Source: VAXT01 sp038040395
GTDB taxonomy: Bacteria > Actinomycetota > Thermoleophilia > Gaiellales > Gaiellaceae
DNA: 64,000 bases
Assembly: GCA_038040395.1 (NCBI GenBank)
Contig: JBBPIJ010000002.1
Coordinates: forward strand, 248,001-312,000
Direction of reading: 5' to 3'
Under the pieces are notes generated by a model. That model saw only the letters and a program-made list of their open reading frames with translations, did no database searches and was not told the origin of the DNA. The translations under genes and the position numbers were made by a program. Shown one piece after another: positions 24,898 to 33,230 of this stretch (the stretch's first letter is position 1; each line of letters opens with the position of its first letter).

Positions 24898-26751
24898 CTA
24901 GGTGGTGGCGATCTCGCGGCGCGCTTCGATGCGCCGAGCTATGGGAGCGGCGAGGGCTTCGGGTGCGCTCTTCATCGTGTCGGCGGCCGTGAGGTTGCCG
25001 TAGTCGAGGTGCGTAAGGGTTGTGAGGTCTTGCAGGATGGTTTGGTAGAGCTTGAACTCTTCTAGGCCGAGAGATTCGACCTTGGCTTCGAGGTCGTCTT
25101 GGGTGAGCACGAAGGCTTTTGCTTTGAGGGTGCCCTGTTCAACGTAGGCGATGATCTTCCAGAAGGAGCGGGGTACGAGCAGGTTGCGGTAGGGGAAGTC
25201 GGTGTCCTTGAAGATCGGTCCGCCGATGACGCTGACTTTGAGGTCGTCGATGTCGACGTCTTCGAAGATGGCGTTCTCGAGTTCTCCCCAGAGCCCGTGT
25301 TCTTTTGATTGGTTGAAGTCGTCGAGCTGGGGCGTGATGTTGGTGAAGTAGAAGGAGTCGCTGTTGGCCTGTTCGGCTTCCTCGCGGCTTCCCCAGAGGA
25401 GGTCGGCGCGACGGGCGATGTGGCCGCGGTCGAGATGGTTCTTGGAGTAGAGGCGGTCGTCGACTTGGAACTCGCTGGCGTACTGCTTGTCGAGTACGAA
25501 GCGCTGGTCTTTGCGTGAGAGTTGTTGGAGGCCGTTGCCGTCGATGTTCCAGGCGACCCAGCGGCAGAAGCGCCGCTCGGCGCTCATCTGCAGCGAGAAA
25601 TGCGTGTAGTGACGCACGAGCTCCCCCACTTTCGTGGGTGCGATGTCCTTCTTGGCCTTGCTGGTGGCCGCTTTGGGGAGGTCGAGTTTGTGGCCGGGCA
25701 GGAAGGCGGGGTTGAAGCCTGCGACAACCGTTCGCACGGCGATGCCGGCGGGCGCCGGCTCGAGGGGGCTGATCTCGAGCTTCTCGAAGACGGAGGAGGC
25801 GTAGCAGGCGAGCGCGTATTCGGCCGGTTCGACGGTCTCGCCGGCGAAGTGCAGCCCAACCATCATGTCGGTCGCTTTGCCTTGCGTGTTGGTGGCCATC
25901 CAGGCTGAGCCTGAGTCGCCGCCCATGCTGATCTCGCCGTTTTCGGGCGGGTGCTTGTCGTCGGGGCCGATTTCGAAGCCGCCGATCTGCTGCTCGCCCT
26001 TGGAGCCGTAGGCGAGCTTGGTGACGGTGTGCACGCGGGTGATACGCCCGTAGGTGACCCCCGTCGTCCGCCCAGACTTGACCACGCGGTCGTCGAGTTC
26101 GGGATCGCCGATCTGACGCACGGAGACGTCGAGGTCAAGGATGTCCTCTTTGGCCTCCCGGTTCTTGAGGCTGGCGATGGCGCAGTCACCGGCGAGCCCG
26201 AGGAAGCTTCGGATCAGGGTGCCGCAGACGTCCTGGCTGACGCGGTTGTCGTCATAGGGCCCTGGTTGCGCGATTTGGTCGCCGAGGTTGCCGCTCTCGC
26301 CGTGCAGCACATGCCAGTTGGAAAGGAGCCGCGGTTGGCCGCTAGCTGTGTCTTTGACGAGACAGCCGAGCGTTCCTGCGCTGGAGTCGACGTGTCCGAT
26401 GCTGACCCCGGGCATGATCGGGTCGAGACGGCGTTTGCGGATCGACTTCTCAGCGGGTTTCTGCGCGGTCGGGTGTTTCTCAAACTGGCGCTCGACCACA
26501 TCGGTGTCGAAGGTGATGTCGTTCACGGTGATTTGCTCGGGAATCGCGCGCGTGGCGGCGGCGCTAAGCGCTTCAAGCCCGATCTTCGTCCCCACCGTGA
26601 ACTGCAACGACAAGCGGTTGGTGCGCTTGCCGCCTTTGACTTTGTAGCCGACGCCCACCGAGGTGATGTTGGGGTCGGCCAGGTACTCGTCGGCGACCTG
26701 CCGTACCGCGGCCTGCAGCTTTTGCTTGTCCTTGAGATCGCTCTTGCGCAT
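24898..26751 (-). CDS. Fusion of trypsin-like peptidase and DNA/RNA non-specific endonuclease
   Basis: The 617-residue protein joins two enzymes. The N-terminal half (about 110-325) is a chymotrypsin-fold protease: H147 in LLSNWHVLHG, D189 in AGDCAIAS, S280 in MGGDSGSAW. The C-terminal half (about 375-575) is a beta-beta-alpha-Me endonuclease of the NucA/EndoG type, with the DRGH motif at 441-444 (NHLDRGHIARRAD) and metal-ligand Asn in YFTNITPQLDDFNQ. There is no signal peptide. A cytoplasmic protease-nuclease fusion would be lethal if active, so it is probably latent until proteolysis or infection triggers it. Strong GGAGGGTGAGGAG precedes the ATG. Confidence 0.88.
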   Translation of the reverse strand: MRKSDLKDKQKLQAAVRQVADEYLADPNITSVGVGYKVKGGKRTNRLSLQFTVGTKIGLEALSAAATRAIPEQITVNDITFDTDVVERQFEKHPTAQKPAEKSIRKRRLDPIMPGVSIGHVDSSAGTLGCLVKDTASGQPRLLSNWHVLHGESGNLGDQIAQPGPYDDNRVSQDVCGTLIRSFLGLAGDCAIASLKNREAKEDILDLDVSVRQIGDPELDDRVVKSGRTTGVTYGRITRVHTVTKLAYGSKGEQQIGGFEIGPDDKHPPENGEISMGGDSGSAWMATNTQGKATDMMVGLHFAGETVEPAEYALACYASSVFEKLEISPLEPAPAGIAVRTVVAGFNPAFLPGHKLDLPKAATSKAKKDIAPTKVGELVRHYTHFSLQMSAERRFCRWVAWNIDGNGLQQLSRKDQRFVLDKQYASEFQVDDRLYSKNHLDRGHIARRADLLWGSREEAEQANSDSFYFTNITPQLDDFNQSKEHGLWGELENAIFEDVDIDDLKVSVIGGPIFKDTDFPYRNLLVPRSFWKIIAYVEQGTLKAKAFVLTQDDLEAKVESLGLEEFKLYQTILQDLTTLTHLDYGNLTAADTMKSAPEALAAPIARRIEARREIATT

Positions 26752-26757
26752 CTCTCC

Positions 26758-26850
26758 TCACCCTCCCAAGGCGAGCATCGCCGCGACGTCGCCGCAGTAG
26801 GCCTTCAACGTCAGCCCGTCGACCGTCCGCCGAGTCTCGTCTACGGCCAT
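26758..26850 (-). CDS. 30-residue peptide gene inside the protease-nuclease operon
   Basis: An ATG two bases after the cupin stop opens a frame MAVDETRRTVDGLTLKAYCG, ending DVAAMLALGG and TGA. The stop lies 6 bases before the protease-nuclease start, and its last codons form the ribosome-binding site of that gene. The tight packing on both sides, ordinary protein composition and a C-terminal GG argue that it is translated. The composition differs from neighbouring random frames. It could be a regulator, antitoxin-like peptide or substrate of the fused protease (inference). Confidence 0.55.
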   Translation of the reverse strand: MAVDETRRTVDGLTLKAYCGDVAAMLALGG

Positions 26851-26852
26851 GA

Positions 26853-27317
26853 CTAGTCGTGGACGAAGTTGGCGCCGGCGAGCTCGCGCGCGAAGTCGAG
26901 ACGGCCGGCGGCGATCGTCCGTCCGTCACGCTTATAGATGTACGTCGCGCCGTCAGTGAGGATGTAGACGGGCAGCGACGAGAAGACCTTGAACTGAACC
27001 GACTCCTCCTCGGCCTCGAACGGTCCGTGGAGCTCGCCGGCCGGGATGACGTTGAACGTGCCCGGCTCGATCGTGTCGTCGGGGCTGCGCAGGCGCCCGG
27101 AGACGAGGAAGAGCGTCTGCATGGTCGTGTGGTAGTGCGCGGGGAACGCGGCCCCCTGCTCGACGCGGGCCAGTTCGATGGTGAAGCCGGTCACCGGGTC
27201 CGAGAAGAGCACCTTGTTCGAGACCCCTTCCCACGGGAGCGGCTCCCAGGGATGCTCGTCGTGCTTGCCGAGCCGGGCGAAGAAGCCCTCTAGCTGGCGG
27301 GGCGGCTGCTTGGCCAT
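26853..27317 (-). CDS. Cupin-domain protein
   Basis: The 154-residue protein has the conserved cupin boxes: AAFPAHYHTTMQTLFLVSG (motif 1, with His ligands) and IEPGTFNVIPAGELHGPFEA (motif 2). Start ATG follows GAGAGGAGAGTGAG. Cupins of this size are metal-binding sensors or small-molecule enzymes. It is the first gene of a five-gene run (cupin, 30-residue peptide, protease-nuclease, zinc-ribbon protein, membrane protein), so it may act as the sensor of the system; that is inference. Confidence 0.8.
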   Translation of the reverse strand: MAKQPPRQLEGFFARLGKHDEHPWEPLPWEGVSNKVLFSDPVTGFTIELARVEQGAAFPAHYHTTMQTLFLVSGRLRSPDDTIEPGTFNVIPAGELHGPFEAEEESVQFKVFSSLPVYILTDGATYIYKRDGRTIAAGRLDFARELAGANFVHD

Positions 27318-27318
27318 C

Positions 27319-28470
27319 TCACTCTCCTCTCTGGCTGGAGATCGCGCCGCAGATCGTCACGAAGGTCGCATACTCGGTGTCGATTGTCAATAGCTTCGCA
27401 AGGCCGCCCGTTCCCCGTGGGGTACGCAAATCCGCCCGTCGTGCTGACTCGGGCGTATTCGTGGATGAGTCCGCTGAGTCGGTCGCGCCGTTTTGGGCGT
27501 GAGCAGCAACGCAAGTTCGTCTAACGTGATCGTCGTAGCTGGCTCGCCGAGGTACTGCGTGACATGGGCTTGTTGGAAGGAGCACCTTCCTGGAACCGGG
27601 CGCTGCTCTCGTTGGCTGGACCCGCCAACCCGCCGACCTGCCAACCACCAAGGGTCTCTCTTGAATCTGCGCCTTCAGATAGGCCAGAAACTCGGCTCTC
27701 TCGCGGGCATTTAGGTTCGCATGGATTTCCTCGGCCGGAGTCGGGTCGAGCGGGTTTCCTGATGACCGCAAGAACGTCTCCCAGCTCCTTGTCCACGGCT
27801 CTTGCTTCACCTCGGCGCGGTAGTCCATCTGGATCTCTTCGAACCCCGCCTCCTCCGCAAAGCGAAAGAGGTCGCGCTCATCGAAGTTCAGCAGCGGATG
27901 CTCTTTGGGTCCTTTCCAGCTCGTGATCTTGTCGGCGAGGTGCTGCACCGGCCTGACATCGAGGCCGTAGTAGAGCTTGCGGCACTGCTCGTAGCCGAAG
28001 ATGTTGATCGGCTCGAAGATCGAGAGTCGGCCTCCGGCTTTGAGGACGCGATGGAACTCCGAGAACGCCGGCGCCTTGTCGGTCAGGTAGATGAGTACGG
28101 AGCGCGTCGTGACCACGTCGACCGACCGGTCAGGAAGGGGCAGAGAGTCCGCCGAGGCTCGAACAAAGTCGCAGCGACCGAGTACGTCGAGCCTCCGAGC
28201 CAAAGCTTCGCACTCGTCGAGGAGATCTTGAGAGACGTCGCTGAAGACCACTCGCCCTGCGGCGCCGACTTTCCCGAGAGCCGCGAAGGCGATCAGGCCG
28301 TCGCCGGTCCCGACATCGAGGACGACGTCGCCATCACGGATTTCGGCGCCTGAGACGACCCGTCGTTGGAACTCTGCGAGTACCGGCAGGAGCTCCTCAA
28401 ACTGCCGCTCGTCACCGCCGTGCCGCCTCTCTAGCAGCCACTCCGCCCACTGATCCCTCTTTGCGTTCAT
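27319..28470 (-). CDS. Class I SAM-dependent methyltransferase with an aberrant C-terminus
   Basis: Starting at ATG 28470 (MNAKRDQWAEWLLERRHGGD), the protein shows motif I VVLDVGTGDGLIAF, post-I GRVVFSDVSQDLLDEC and RSVLIYLTDKAPAFSEFHRV with LKAGGRLSIFEPI, the usual methyltransferase order. Normal homology ends near KAQIQERP. From there the frame runs through the dispersed repeat at 27594-27645 and on for about 90 low-complexity residues to a stop one base before the cupin start. The 3' end was therefore probably rewritten by insertion of the repeat, and the last 100 residues are unlikely to be native. The substrate is not predictable. Confidence 0.8.
   Translation of the reverse strand: MNAKRDQWAEWLLERRHGGDERQFEELLPVLAEFQRRVVSGAEIRDGDVVLDVGTGDGLIAFAALGKVGAAGRVVFSDVSQDLLDECEALARRLDVLGRCDFVRASADSLPLPDRSVDVVTTRSVLIYLTDKAPAFSEFHRVLKAGGRLSIFEPINIFGYEQCRKLYYGLDVRPVQHLADKITSWKGPKEHPLLNFDERDLFRFAEEAGFEEIQMDYRAEVKQEPWTRSWETFLRSSGNPLDPTPAEEIHANLNARERAEFLAYLKAQIQERPLVVGRSAGWRVQPTRAAPGSRKVLLPTSPCHAVPRRASYDDHVRRTCVAAHAQNGATDSADSSTNTPESARRADLRTPRGTGGLAKLLTIDTEYATFVTICGAISSQRGE
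27594..27645. repeat. Dispersed 52-bp repeat, copy A
   Basis: Begins AACCGGGCGCTGCTCTCGTT and ends in GCCAACC-type blocks; it matches 54996-55047 at 49 of 52 positions. It falls within the 3' end of the methyltransferase frame. Confidence 0.8.
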
Positions 28471-28602
28471 CTCGGAATCCACCTTCGCATGCGCCGACGA
28501 CAATGCACATATAGTCGGCCACCGACCCGGTGTCCTCCCCAACCGAGCTGCGAAGGCAAAAGTTGGGCAAAAGTTTGAGCAGGCCTGCGGTCTCCGAAAA
28601 GC

Positions 28603-28630
28603 GGAAAAGCCCCGTTTCCGGGGCCTTTCC
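28603..28630 (-). terminator. Hairpin terminator of the tRNA-Met remnant
   Basis: GCCCCG and CGGGGC pair around TTTC, with outer GGAAA/TTTCC pairing and, on the minus strand, a following TTTT. It lies directly downstream of the tRNA 3' end, as tRNA terminators do. Confidence 0.7.
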
Positions 28631-28632
28631 AG

Positions 28633-28674
28633 TAGCGGGGGCAGGATTTGAACCTGCGACCTCCGGGTTATGAG
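28633..28674 (-). tRNA. 3' half of tRNA-Met (CAT), attachment-site remnant
   Basis: Read on the minus strand from the anticodon loop CTCATAA: anticodon stem 3' side CCCGG, variable AGGTC, T arm GCAGG-TTCAAAT-CCTGC, and acceptor 3' strand CCCCGCT with discriminator A. The 5' half is not a tRNA: the sequence upstream does not pair with CCCGG and has no normal D arm, although AGTGGGG at 28706-28712 could still pair with the acceptor strand. Identity starting at the anticodon loop is the hallmark of a tyrosine-recombinase attachment site. Confidence 0.75.
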
Positions 28675-28843
28675 ACGTCTGTTGCTAGGTCAGGCAACAT
28701 TGGAACCCCACTGTTCGGTCAGGTGAGGTTACCTAAGATCACCTGCGATCAGGTGAGACGGGCAAAAGTTCTGGCAAAAGTTTTCGCCTGAACAGAGAAC
28801 GCTGAGCCGCCCGTCCGGCGAAGAGTCGACCTCCGGGTTTTTC

Positions 28844-29419
28844 TCAGCTCCTTCCGAGAGACCGACCCCGCTCTAGGTTCTTCCGTGGTCGCATTGCTCC
28901 GAGATAACCAAGGCCAATTCCAAGGCCGATGAGGATACTCCACGGGCCGTCAAAGACGAGCCATAAAATAAATCCGATGATTAGCAGCAGCCAGCTGATT
29001 CCATAATAGAGCGGCGAGACCGACACGAATGATTTTTTCCTCCACGTGTTTCGTCGTTCGCCCAAGCCCTCGCCCTTCTCGTGTGTGCGCATCCATTCTG
29101 GTTTCAAGAATTGCGGCGGCTTATGCATCCACCAGAAACCAAGAAGAATCAATCCAATGAAACAGATCAGTAACAGCAGGACGACGTAGCCCGCTCCAGA
29201 GGGAAGCCGTGCGGCTGCGACAGCACTGGACATACATAGAATGGCTAGCGACATCGGTAGAAGGCCGAAAATACCGTTGCGGACATACTCTGGCGCTTCA
29301 GCCGCTGCGGCGTAGCGGCGCGGCCACTTCTGGATGATGCCCTTTCGGAATAGGGCGACAATGAGAAGACCGCCGACTGCGACGGCGAGCATTAGCGCGA
29401 ATGCGATAGCTCCGCTCAC
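28844..29419 (-). CDS. Membrane protein downstream of the RHS gene; possible immunity protein
   Basis: The 191-residue protein has about five hydrophobic segments: the N-terminal AIAFALMLAVAVGGLLIVAL, one near residue 50, one at VVLLLLICFIGLILLGFW, and two near the end (ISWLLLIIGFILWLVF; ILIGLGIGLGYLG). It starts 1 base after the RHS stop, so it must be co-transcribed. Because the RHS tail looks membrane-active, a polytopic membrane protein right behind it is a good immunity candidate (inference from position and topology). Confidence 0.65.
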   Translation of the reverse strand: MSGAIAFALMLAVAVGGLLIVALFRKGIIQKWPRRYAAAAEAPEYVRNGIFGLLPMSLAILCMSSAVAAARLPSGAGYVVLLLLICFIGLILLGFWWMHKPPQFLKPEWMRTHEKGEGLGERRNTWRKKSFVSVSPLYYGISWLLLIIGFILWLVFDGPWSILIGLGIGLGYLGAMRPRKNLERGRSLGRS

Positions 29420-29420
29420 G

Positions 29421-32400
29421 CTATGACCATGGCGTTAGATCGATGTCGTCGACTACATCCACCGTTTGTTCGGCAACAAATCCTCCTGCCTTTTCCCCAA
29501 CCCACGCCCCTGCGACCGCACAAGGGGCGGCAGCCAAGCCACCGCTAACCGCTCCGCATCCAGCTCCAGCCGCAACGCCGCCCGCAACAGAAAAGCCTCC
29601 TGTGACGATGCCCGAGTAAATAGCTCTGCCGCGGCGTTGGTTGCGAGTCAGGTCTGGGTTGGCCTGATCCTCACTCCACTGATCGAGGCCGGCGTCTCCT
29701 CCCGTGATCACTCCCCCCGCCCCCGCGAGTCCACGCGATGCCCACTTTGCGGCGGAAGCGCCACGGGCGAAGCTGCGAGCTCCCCGTGCTGCATTGCGAA
29801 ACTGCCCGCGCGGGTAACGCATCGCTTCACGAGAGGACGTCCCTTCCGGAGGCTTGAGTTTTGCCTTGAAGCGCCACCATTGTTCGTCAGATCGTGCCGA
29901 CTCGGCTGCTTTCTTTGCCCAATAGTCACTGGATGCTGCGATTCCTGCGACGCCATATGCATTGCCCTGGGAGCGTGTGACCTTCCCTTCGCTTGCAGAA
30001 CATACCGAGGCTTTATAGGGAGCACACCTCAGCGGAAGTGGGCGAAGCGCCGGTGCGCTCGTGCGACGCGCGCTGCTGTTGTGATCGCGCGAGTCCGGGA
30101 GCCGCCGCGGATCCGTGTGCAACACCGTGGTCTGGCGCGACGCTCCGCTCGTAGAGTCTCCTGCCGCAAATGCGTGACCGTCGGTCTCGACGAAGCTCAG
30201 CGGATTGCCCCCTGCAAATGCGTAGCGGCCCATGCTCAACGGGTCGAGCGCGAGCCCGAGATCGTCCTCGGCGCCCGCGTAGCCGTCCTGCTCGAGGAAA
30301 CGCCCGCCGCCGAGTCCGCTCGAATAGCGACGAGCGCCCATATCCTGCGAGCCTGAGCCCGAGTCAAGCCGCCGGTCGTTGAAGCGGTAAGAGTTGAACG
30401 GATCGTTGGCGGGCTGACTGAGTGGCTCGCGCGTGAAATCGTTGTCGGCCTGTCCGTACGGCAGGTAGCCGTAGGAGCTCTTCACGCTCCCGTTCGTTGC
30501 GCGTAGAAGGAGGGAGGGATCGCCGTGAACATTGCGGCCGAAGAAGTAGTCGCCGTCATTGGTGGGTCCGGTACCGGTGACGGTCATCGAGATTCGCTCG
30601 AGGTCGGCGTCGAAGCTGAAGCTCTTCGTCGAGGTGGGCGCAGACGTGCATGGGTTCGATCCGGTGCCTAGCCGTCGCTCTTGGCTGATTGCACTTGTGA
30701 TGCCGACATAGGAGAAACAGGTCGTTCGCGCCGGGCCGGAATGGGTTTCCGTCTGCTTCACGACGCGATTGAGGGGATCGTTTTCGTATGTGGCGGAGTC
30801 GGTCTCCCCTCCCCCGCTGTAGCCGTGGAAGCTCTCCAGGCGGTCGAGGTAGTCCCACTTGTACTTCGCTATCAGGTTCGATGAGATCGAGCCGCCGAAG
30901 GCGTTCGGACAAGCCGTCGAGGAACCAGGCCCGTTGGTTACGCACTCGAGGTTGCCCACCGGGTCGTAGAAGTAGCGCGCCTGGGTCACCTGGGAGTCGT
31001 TCTGTTCTTCGCTGAGGCGATCGCCGGCGTAGACGAAGCGACGGGCCGCCCCTCCTCGGATCGACTCCCTCTTCACGTTCAAAGCGTCGTCGTACTCCCA
31101 CGTGCTCGTGGGGTCGTTTGCCCCCGGCCGGTCCTCGACGCTCTTGAGGAGGTTGTCGCGCGGTCCGTACGTGTAGGTCGTCGTACAGTTGGGCGGATCG
31201 CTCGTGCACGGCGTCGGCAGCTGCCCAATATCTGTCGGTGTCGTCAGGCGGAAGAGGTCGGTCACGCGGTGTCCATTCATGTATACGGAGCGTCCGCCGA
31301 CAGTGGCGCGGTAGTCGAGCTCATGGCTCTCGACGGTCACAGCCAGCTTGTTTTTCGTCGAGAGCTTCTTCAGGTTGCCGTTCAGGTAGTACTCGTAGTC
31401 CGTCTGCAGCTGAATCGGGCGGTTGGGCGGAGCGCCGGTCGAAACCTTCTTCTGCTTGTCCCAGCCGGTGAGGAAGTAGTCGTAGTCGGTGACCTGATCG
31501 TCGGTATTGACGGACGGGTTCGGCCCAACGTCGAAGTCCTGCCTGAGCTGGTCGGCTTCGTCATAGCTGAAGTCGTGCTCGCGTCCGTTGCGATAGCCCG
31601 TGCCGTCGTCCCAGCGGCGATCGGCGTTGCCGTTCAAGTCGTAGCGGTAGTCCGTGTAGCGGAGGTCGGCGGGTGCGTTGTCGGGCCCTTGCCGCGTCTC
31701 GGTCGTCTCATCGAAGCCGTTGTGATCTGCGTAGATCGAGTAGGCGGATGAGGTCGGGGACATCTGGCCACGCTTTTCATGGGCTTCCTTCAAGTTGTTG
31801 TTTTCGTCGTAGAGGTAGGTTGCGTTGCCCGCGCCTCGCCAGCTCTCGATCGCAAGCTTGCTGACCAGCCCGTCTGGCGTATAGGTCCACGTTCGCTCGT
31901 CGCAACCCCTTGACGCGCAGATACTCCGGCTCGCCTGCCATCCCTCCGGGCGGTAGCCGAAGGTGCGGAGTGCGTTTACATGATCGTCGCTCGTGCGGAT
32001 CCAGCCCGGGTCCCAGTAGGTCAGCTCCGTCTTTCGGTCGGCTGGGATCGGCGGCGGGTCATTCAACTCGGCGTTGCGAACGGGCATCGTCGTCAGCGTC
32101 AGGTTTCCGTTCGCGTCGTACTGGCGGTGGAGGTAGGTCCGCGGCGTGAGTGGGTCGAGATCGTCAGGCAGCGCGATGCGATCCACTTGGTTCACCGCGT
32201 CGTAGCGGAACTCCGTGACGTACTCGCCGCCTGGACCTGGGTCCTGCCCGCCCGCATTGTCCCAGGCACGCGGCGAGACCTGTCGAATCATGTTCCCGAC
32301 GCGGTCGTAGGCGGATGCGGTCGTGACCTGCCGCAGGGGACTGGCGATGAACGTCTCCGTCTTTTTTTCGAGCTCGTTGCGGGCCGTGTAGTTGAAGCTC

Positions 32401-33230
32401 GTGTCGGTTCCCATCTCGTTCGTCGCTGTCTTCAGATTGCCGCTCATGTCGTAGGCATACGAAGTGGTCCGCTCAACGCCGTAGCTTGCGCCGAGAGCCT
32501 CTGTAGTTGCCCTCAGCCGATGTGCCTCGTCGTAGCAGGAGCGCTTCGTATAGGCGGGCGGAGAGCCGGCCGGGCAGTTGGGCCACGTTCCCGCTGGGCA
32601 ATCCGTGCGGGCCGTCGGCAAGCCGGCGCTTGGCGCGGTCACCCAGCGGAGATCGCCGACGCCGTCGTAGCAGTAATGCGTGCGGCGGGAGGCTACGCCA
32701 TCCTCGGCGTACTTGATCTCGCTGACGACGCGGTCGAGGCCGTCGTAGACATAGGCGGTCACGTAGGCGAGCGCCGGCGGCGGCGGGGTGGTGAATCCCC
32801 TCGGCAGCCGCGTCGTCGCAAGACGGCTCGCGTCGTCGTAGGTGAAGGCCGTCTTGTGCCCCTCGGGATTTGTGACCGTGAGCGGCTGGTCCATCCGGTT
32901 GTAGTCCGTCGTTGTCGTAGCACCGCCCGCGGGGTCGTCGTAGACCGGCTGGCGGGAGGTGAGGACGTTGTCGTTTACGTCGTAGCCGACCCTCCGCCAG
33001 ATGAGCGTGCCGCGGTTGATGCGGGTCGACTTCGGTGCGCTGACGCGGCCGAGCCGATGGAAGCTGTCGTAGTCGAGGACGGTCTGGTAGTGGCGCGGGA
33101 TGATTCCCGGGTCGCCGTAGTGGAGTGGATCCTGGGTCGCGCGCAGCAGGCCGCTCTCGTCGTAGAAGTACTGGGCGACCTGGCCCTTGGCGTCTGTGAC
33201 CCGTTGGGAGAGGGGAGAAGGCCGTCGCAT
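29421..33230 (-). CDS. RHS/YD-repeat protein, C-terminal part (after a frameshift)
   Basis: About 1269 residues continuing the protein of 32473-37884 after a one-base frameshift. Dense YD repeats start at once (AQYFYDESGLLRATQDPLHY). The RHS core comes near residue 970-1020 (RYSSGLGGGRFLEQDGYAGA, then LDPLSMGRYAFAGGNPLSFV). The remaining 220 residues are the variable tail: a basic Ser/Arg region, then small-residue-rich glycine-zipper stretches (GGVAAGAGCGAVSGGLAAAP, AGAWVGEKAGGFVAEQ) and an acidic end. Glycine-zipper tails are found in pore-forming or membrane-targeted effectors. An unbroken gene would encode about 2800 residues. Confidence 0.8.
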   Translation of the reverse strand: MRRPSPLSQRVTDAKGQVAQYFYDESGLLRATQDPLHYGDPGIIPRHYQTVLDYDSFHRLGRVSAPKSTRINRGTLIWRRVGYDVNDNVLTSRQPVYDDPAGGATTTTDYNRMDQPLTVTNPEGHKTAFTYDDASRLATTRLPRGFTTPPPPALAYVTAYVYDGLDRVVSEIKYAEDGVASRRTHYCYDGVGDLRWVTAPSAGLPTARTDCPAGTWPNCPAGSPPAYTKRSCYDEAHRLRATTEALGASYGVERTTSYAYDMSGNLKTATNEMGTDTSFNYTARNELEKKTETFIASPLRQVTTASAYDRVGNMIRQVSPRAWDNAGGQDPGPGGEYVTEFRYDAVNQVDRIALPDDLDPLTPRTYLHRQYDANGNLTLTTMPVRNAELNDPPPIPADRKTELTYWDPGWIRTSDDHVNALRTFGYRPEGWQASRSICASRGCDERTWTYTPDGLVSKLAIESWRGAGNATYLYDENNNLKEAHEKRGQMSPTSSAYSIYADHNGFDETTETRQGPDNAPADLRYTDYRYDLNGNADRRWDDGTGYRNGREHDFSYDEADQLRQDFDVGPNPSVNTDDQVTDYDYFLTGWDKQKKVSTGAPPNRPIQLQTDYEYYLNGNLKKLSTKNKLAVTVESHELDYRATVGGRSVYMNGHRVTDLFRLTTPTDIGQLPTPCTSDPPNCTTTYTYGPRDNLLKSVEDRPGANDPTSTWEYDDALNVKRESIRGGAARRFVYAGDRLSEEQNDSQVTQARYFYDPVGNLECVTNGPGSSTACPNAFGGSISSNLIAKYKWDYLDRLESFHGYSGGGETDSATYENDPLNRVVKQTETHSGPARTTCFSYVGITSAISQERRLGTGSNPCTSAPTSTKSFSFDADLERISMTVTGTGPTNDGDYFFGRNVHGDPSLLLRATNGSVKSSYGYLPYGQADNDFTREPLSQPANDPFNSYRFNDRRLDSGSGSQDMGARRYSSGLGGGRFLEQDGYAGAEDDLGLALDPLSMGRYAFAGGNPLSFVETDGHAFAAGDSTSGASRQTTVLHTDPRRLPDSRDHNSSARRTSAPALRPLPLRCAPYKASVCSASEGKVTRSQGNAYGVAGIAASSDYWAKKAAESARSDEQWWRFKAKLKPPEGTSSREAMRYPRGQFRNAARGARSFARGASAAKWASRGLAGAGGVITGGDAGLDQWSEDQANPDLTRNQRRGRAIYSGIVTGGFSVAGGVAAGAGCGAVSGGLAAAPCAVAGAWVGEKAGGFVAEQTVDVVDDIDLTPWS

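Larger units (their letters stand above)
28566..28782. other. Candidate integrase arm sites around a tRNA attachment core
   Basis: The 10-mer GGCAAAAGTT occurs at 28566-28575, 28761-28770 and 28773-28782, one copy on one side of the tRNA-Met 3' half and two in tandem on the other. CAGGTGA or its complement occurs at 28720, 28739 and 28750, the last two as a perfect 7-bp palindrome around CGAT. Repeated short sites flanking a tRNA-derived core is the layout of tyrosine-recombinase attachment regions. No intact integrase is nearby. Confidence 0.55.

Noticed and set aside
28633..28712. A complete tRNA reaching to AGTGGGG at 28706-28712
   Set aside because: The acceptor could pair, but the anticodon stem cannot (GACGT against CCCGG), and the D arm has a six-pair stem with the wrong length; only the 3' half is tRNA.
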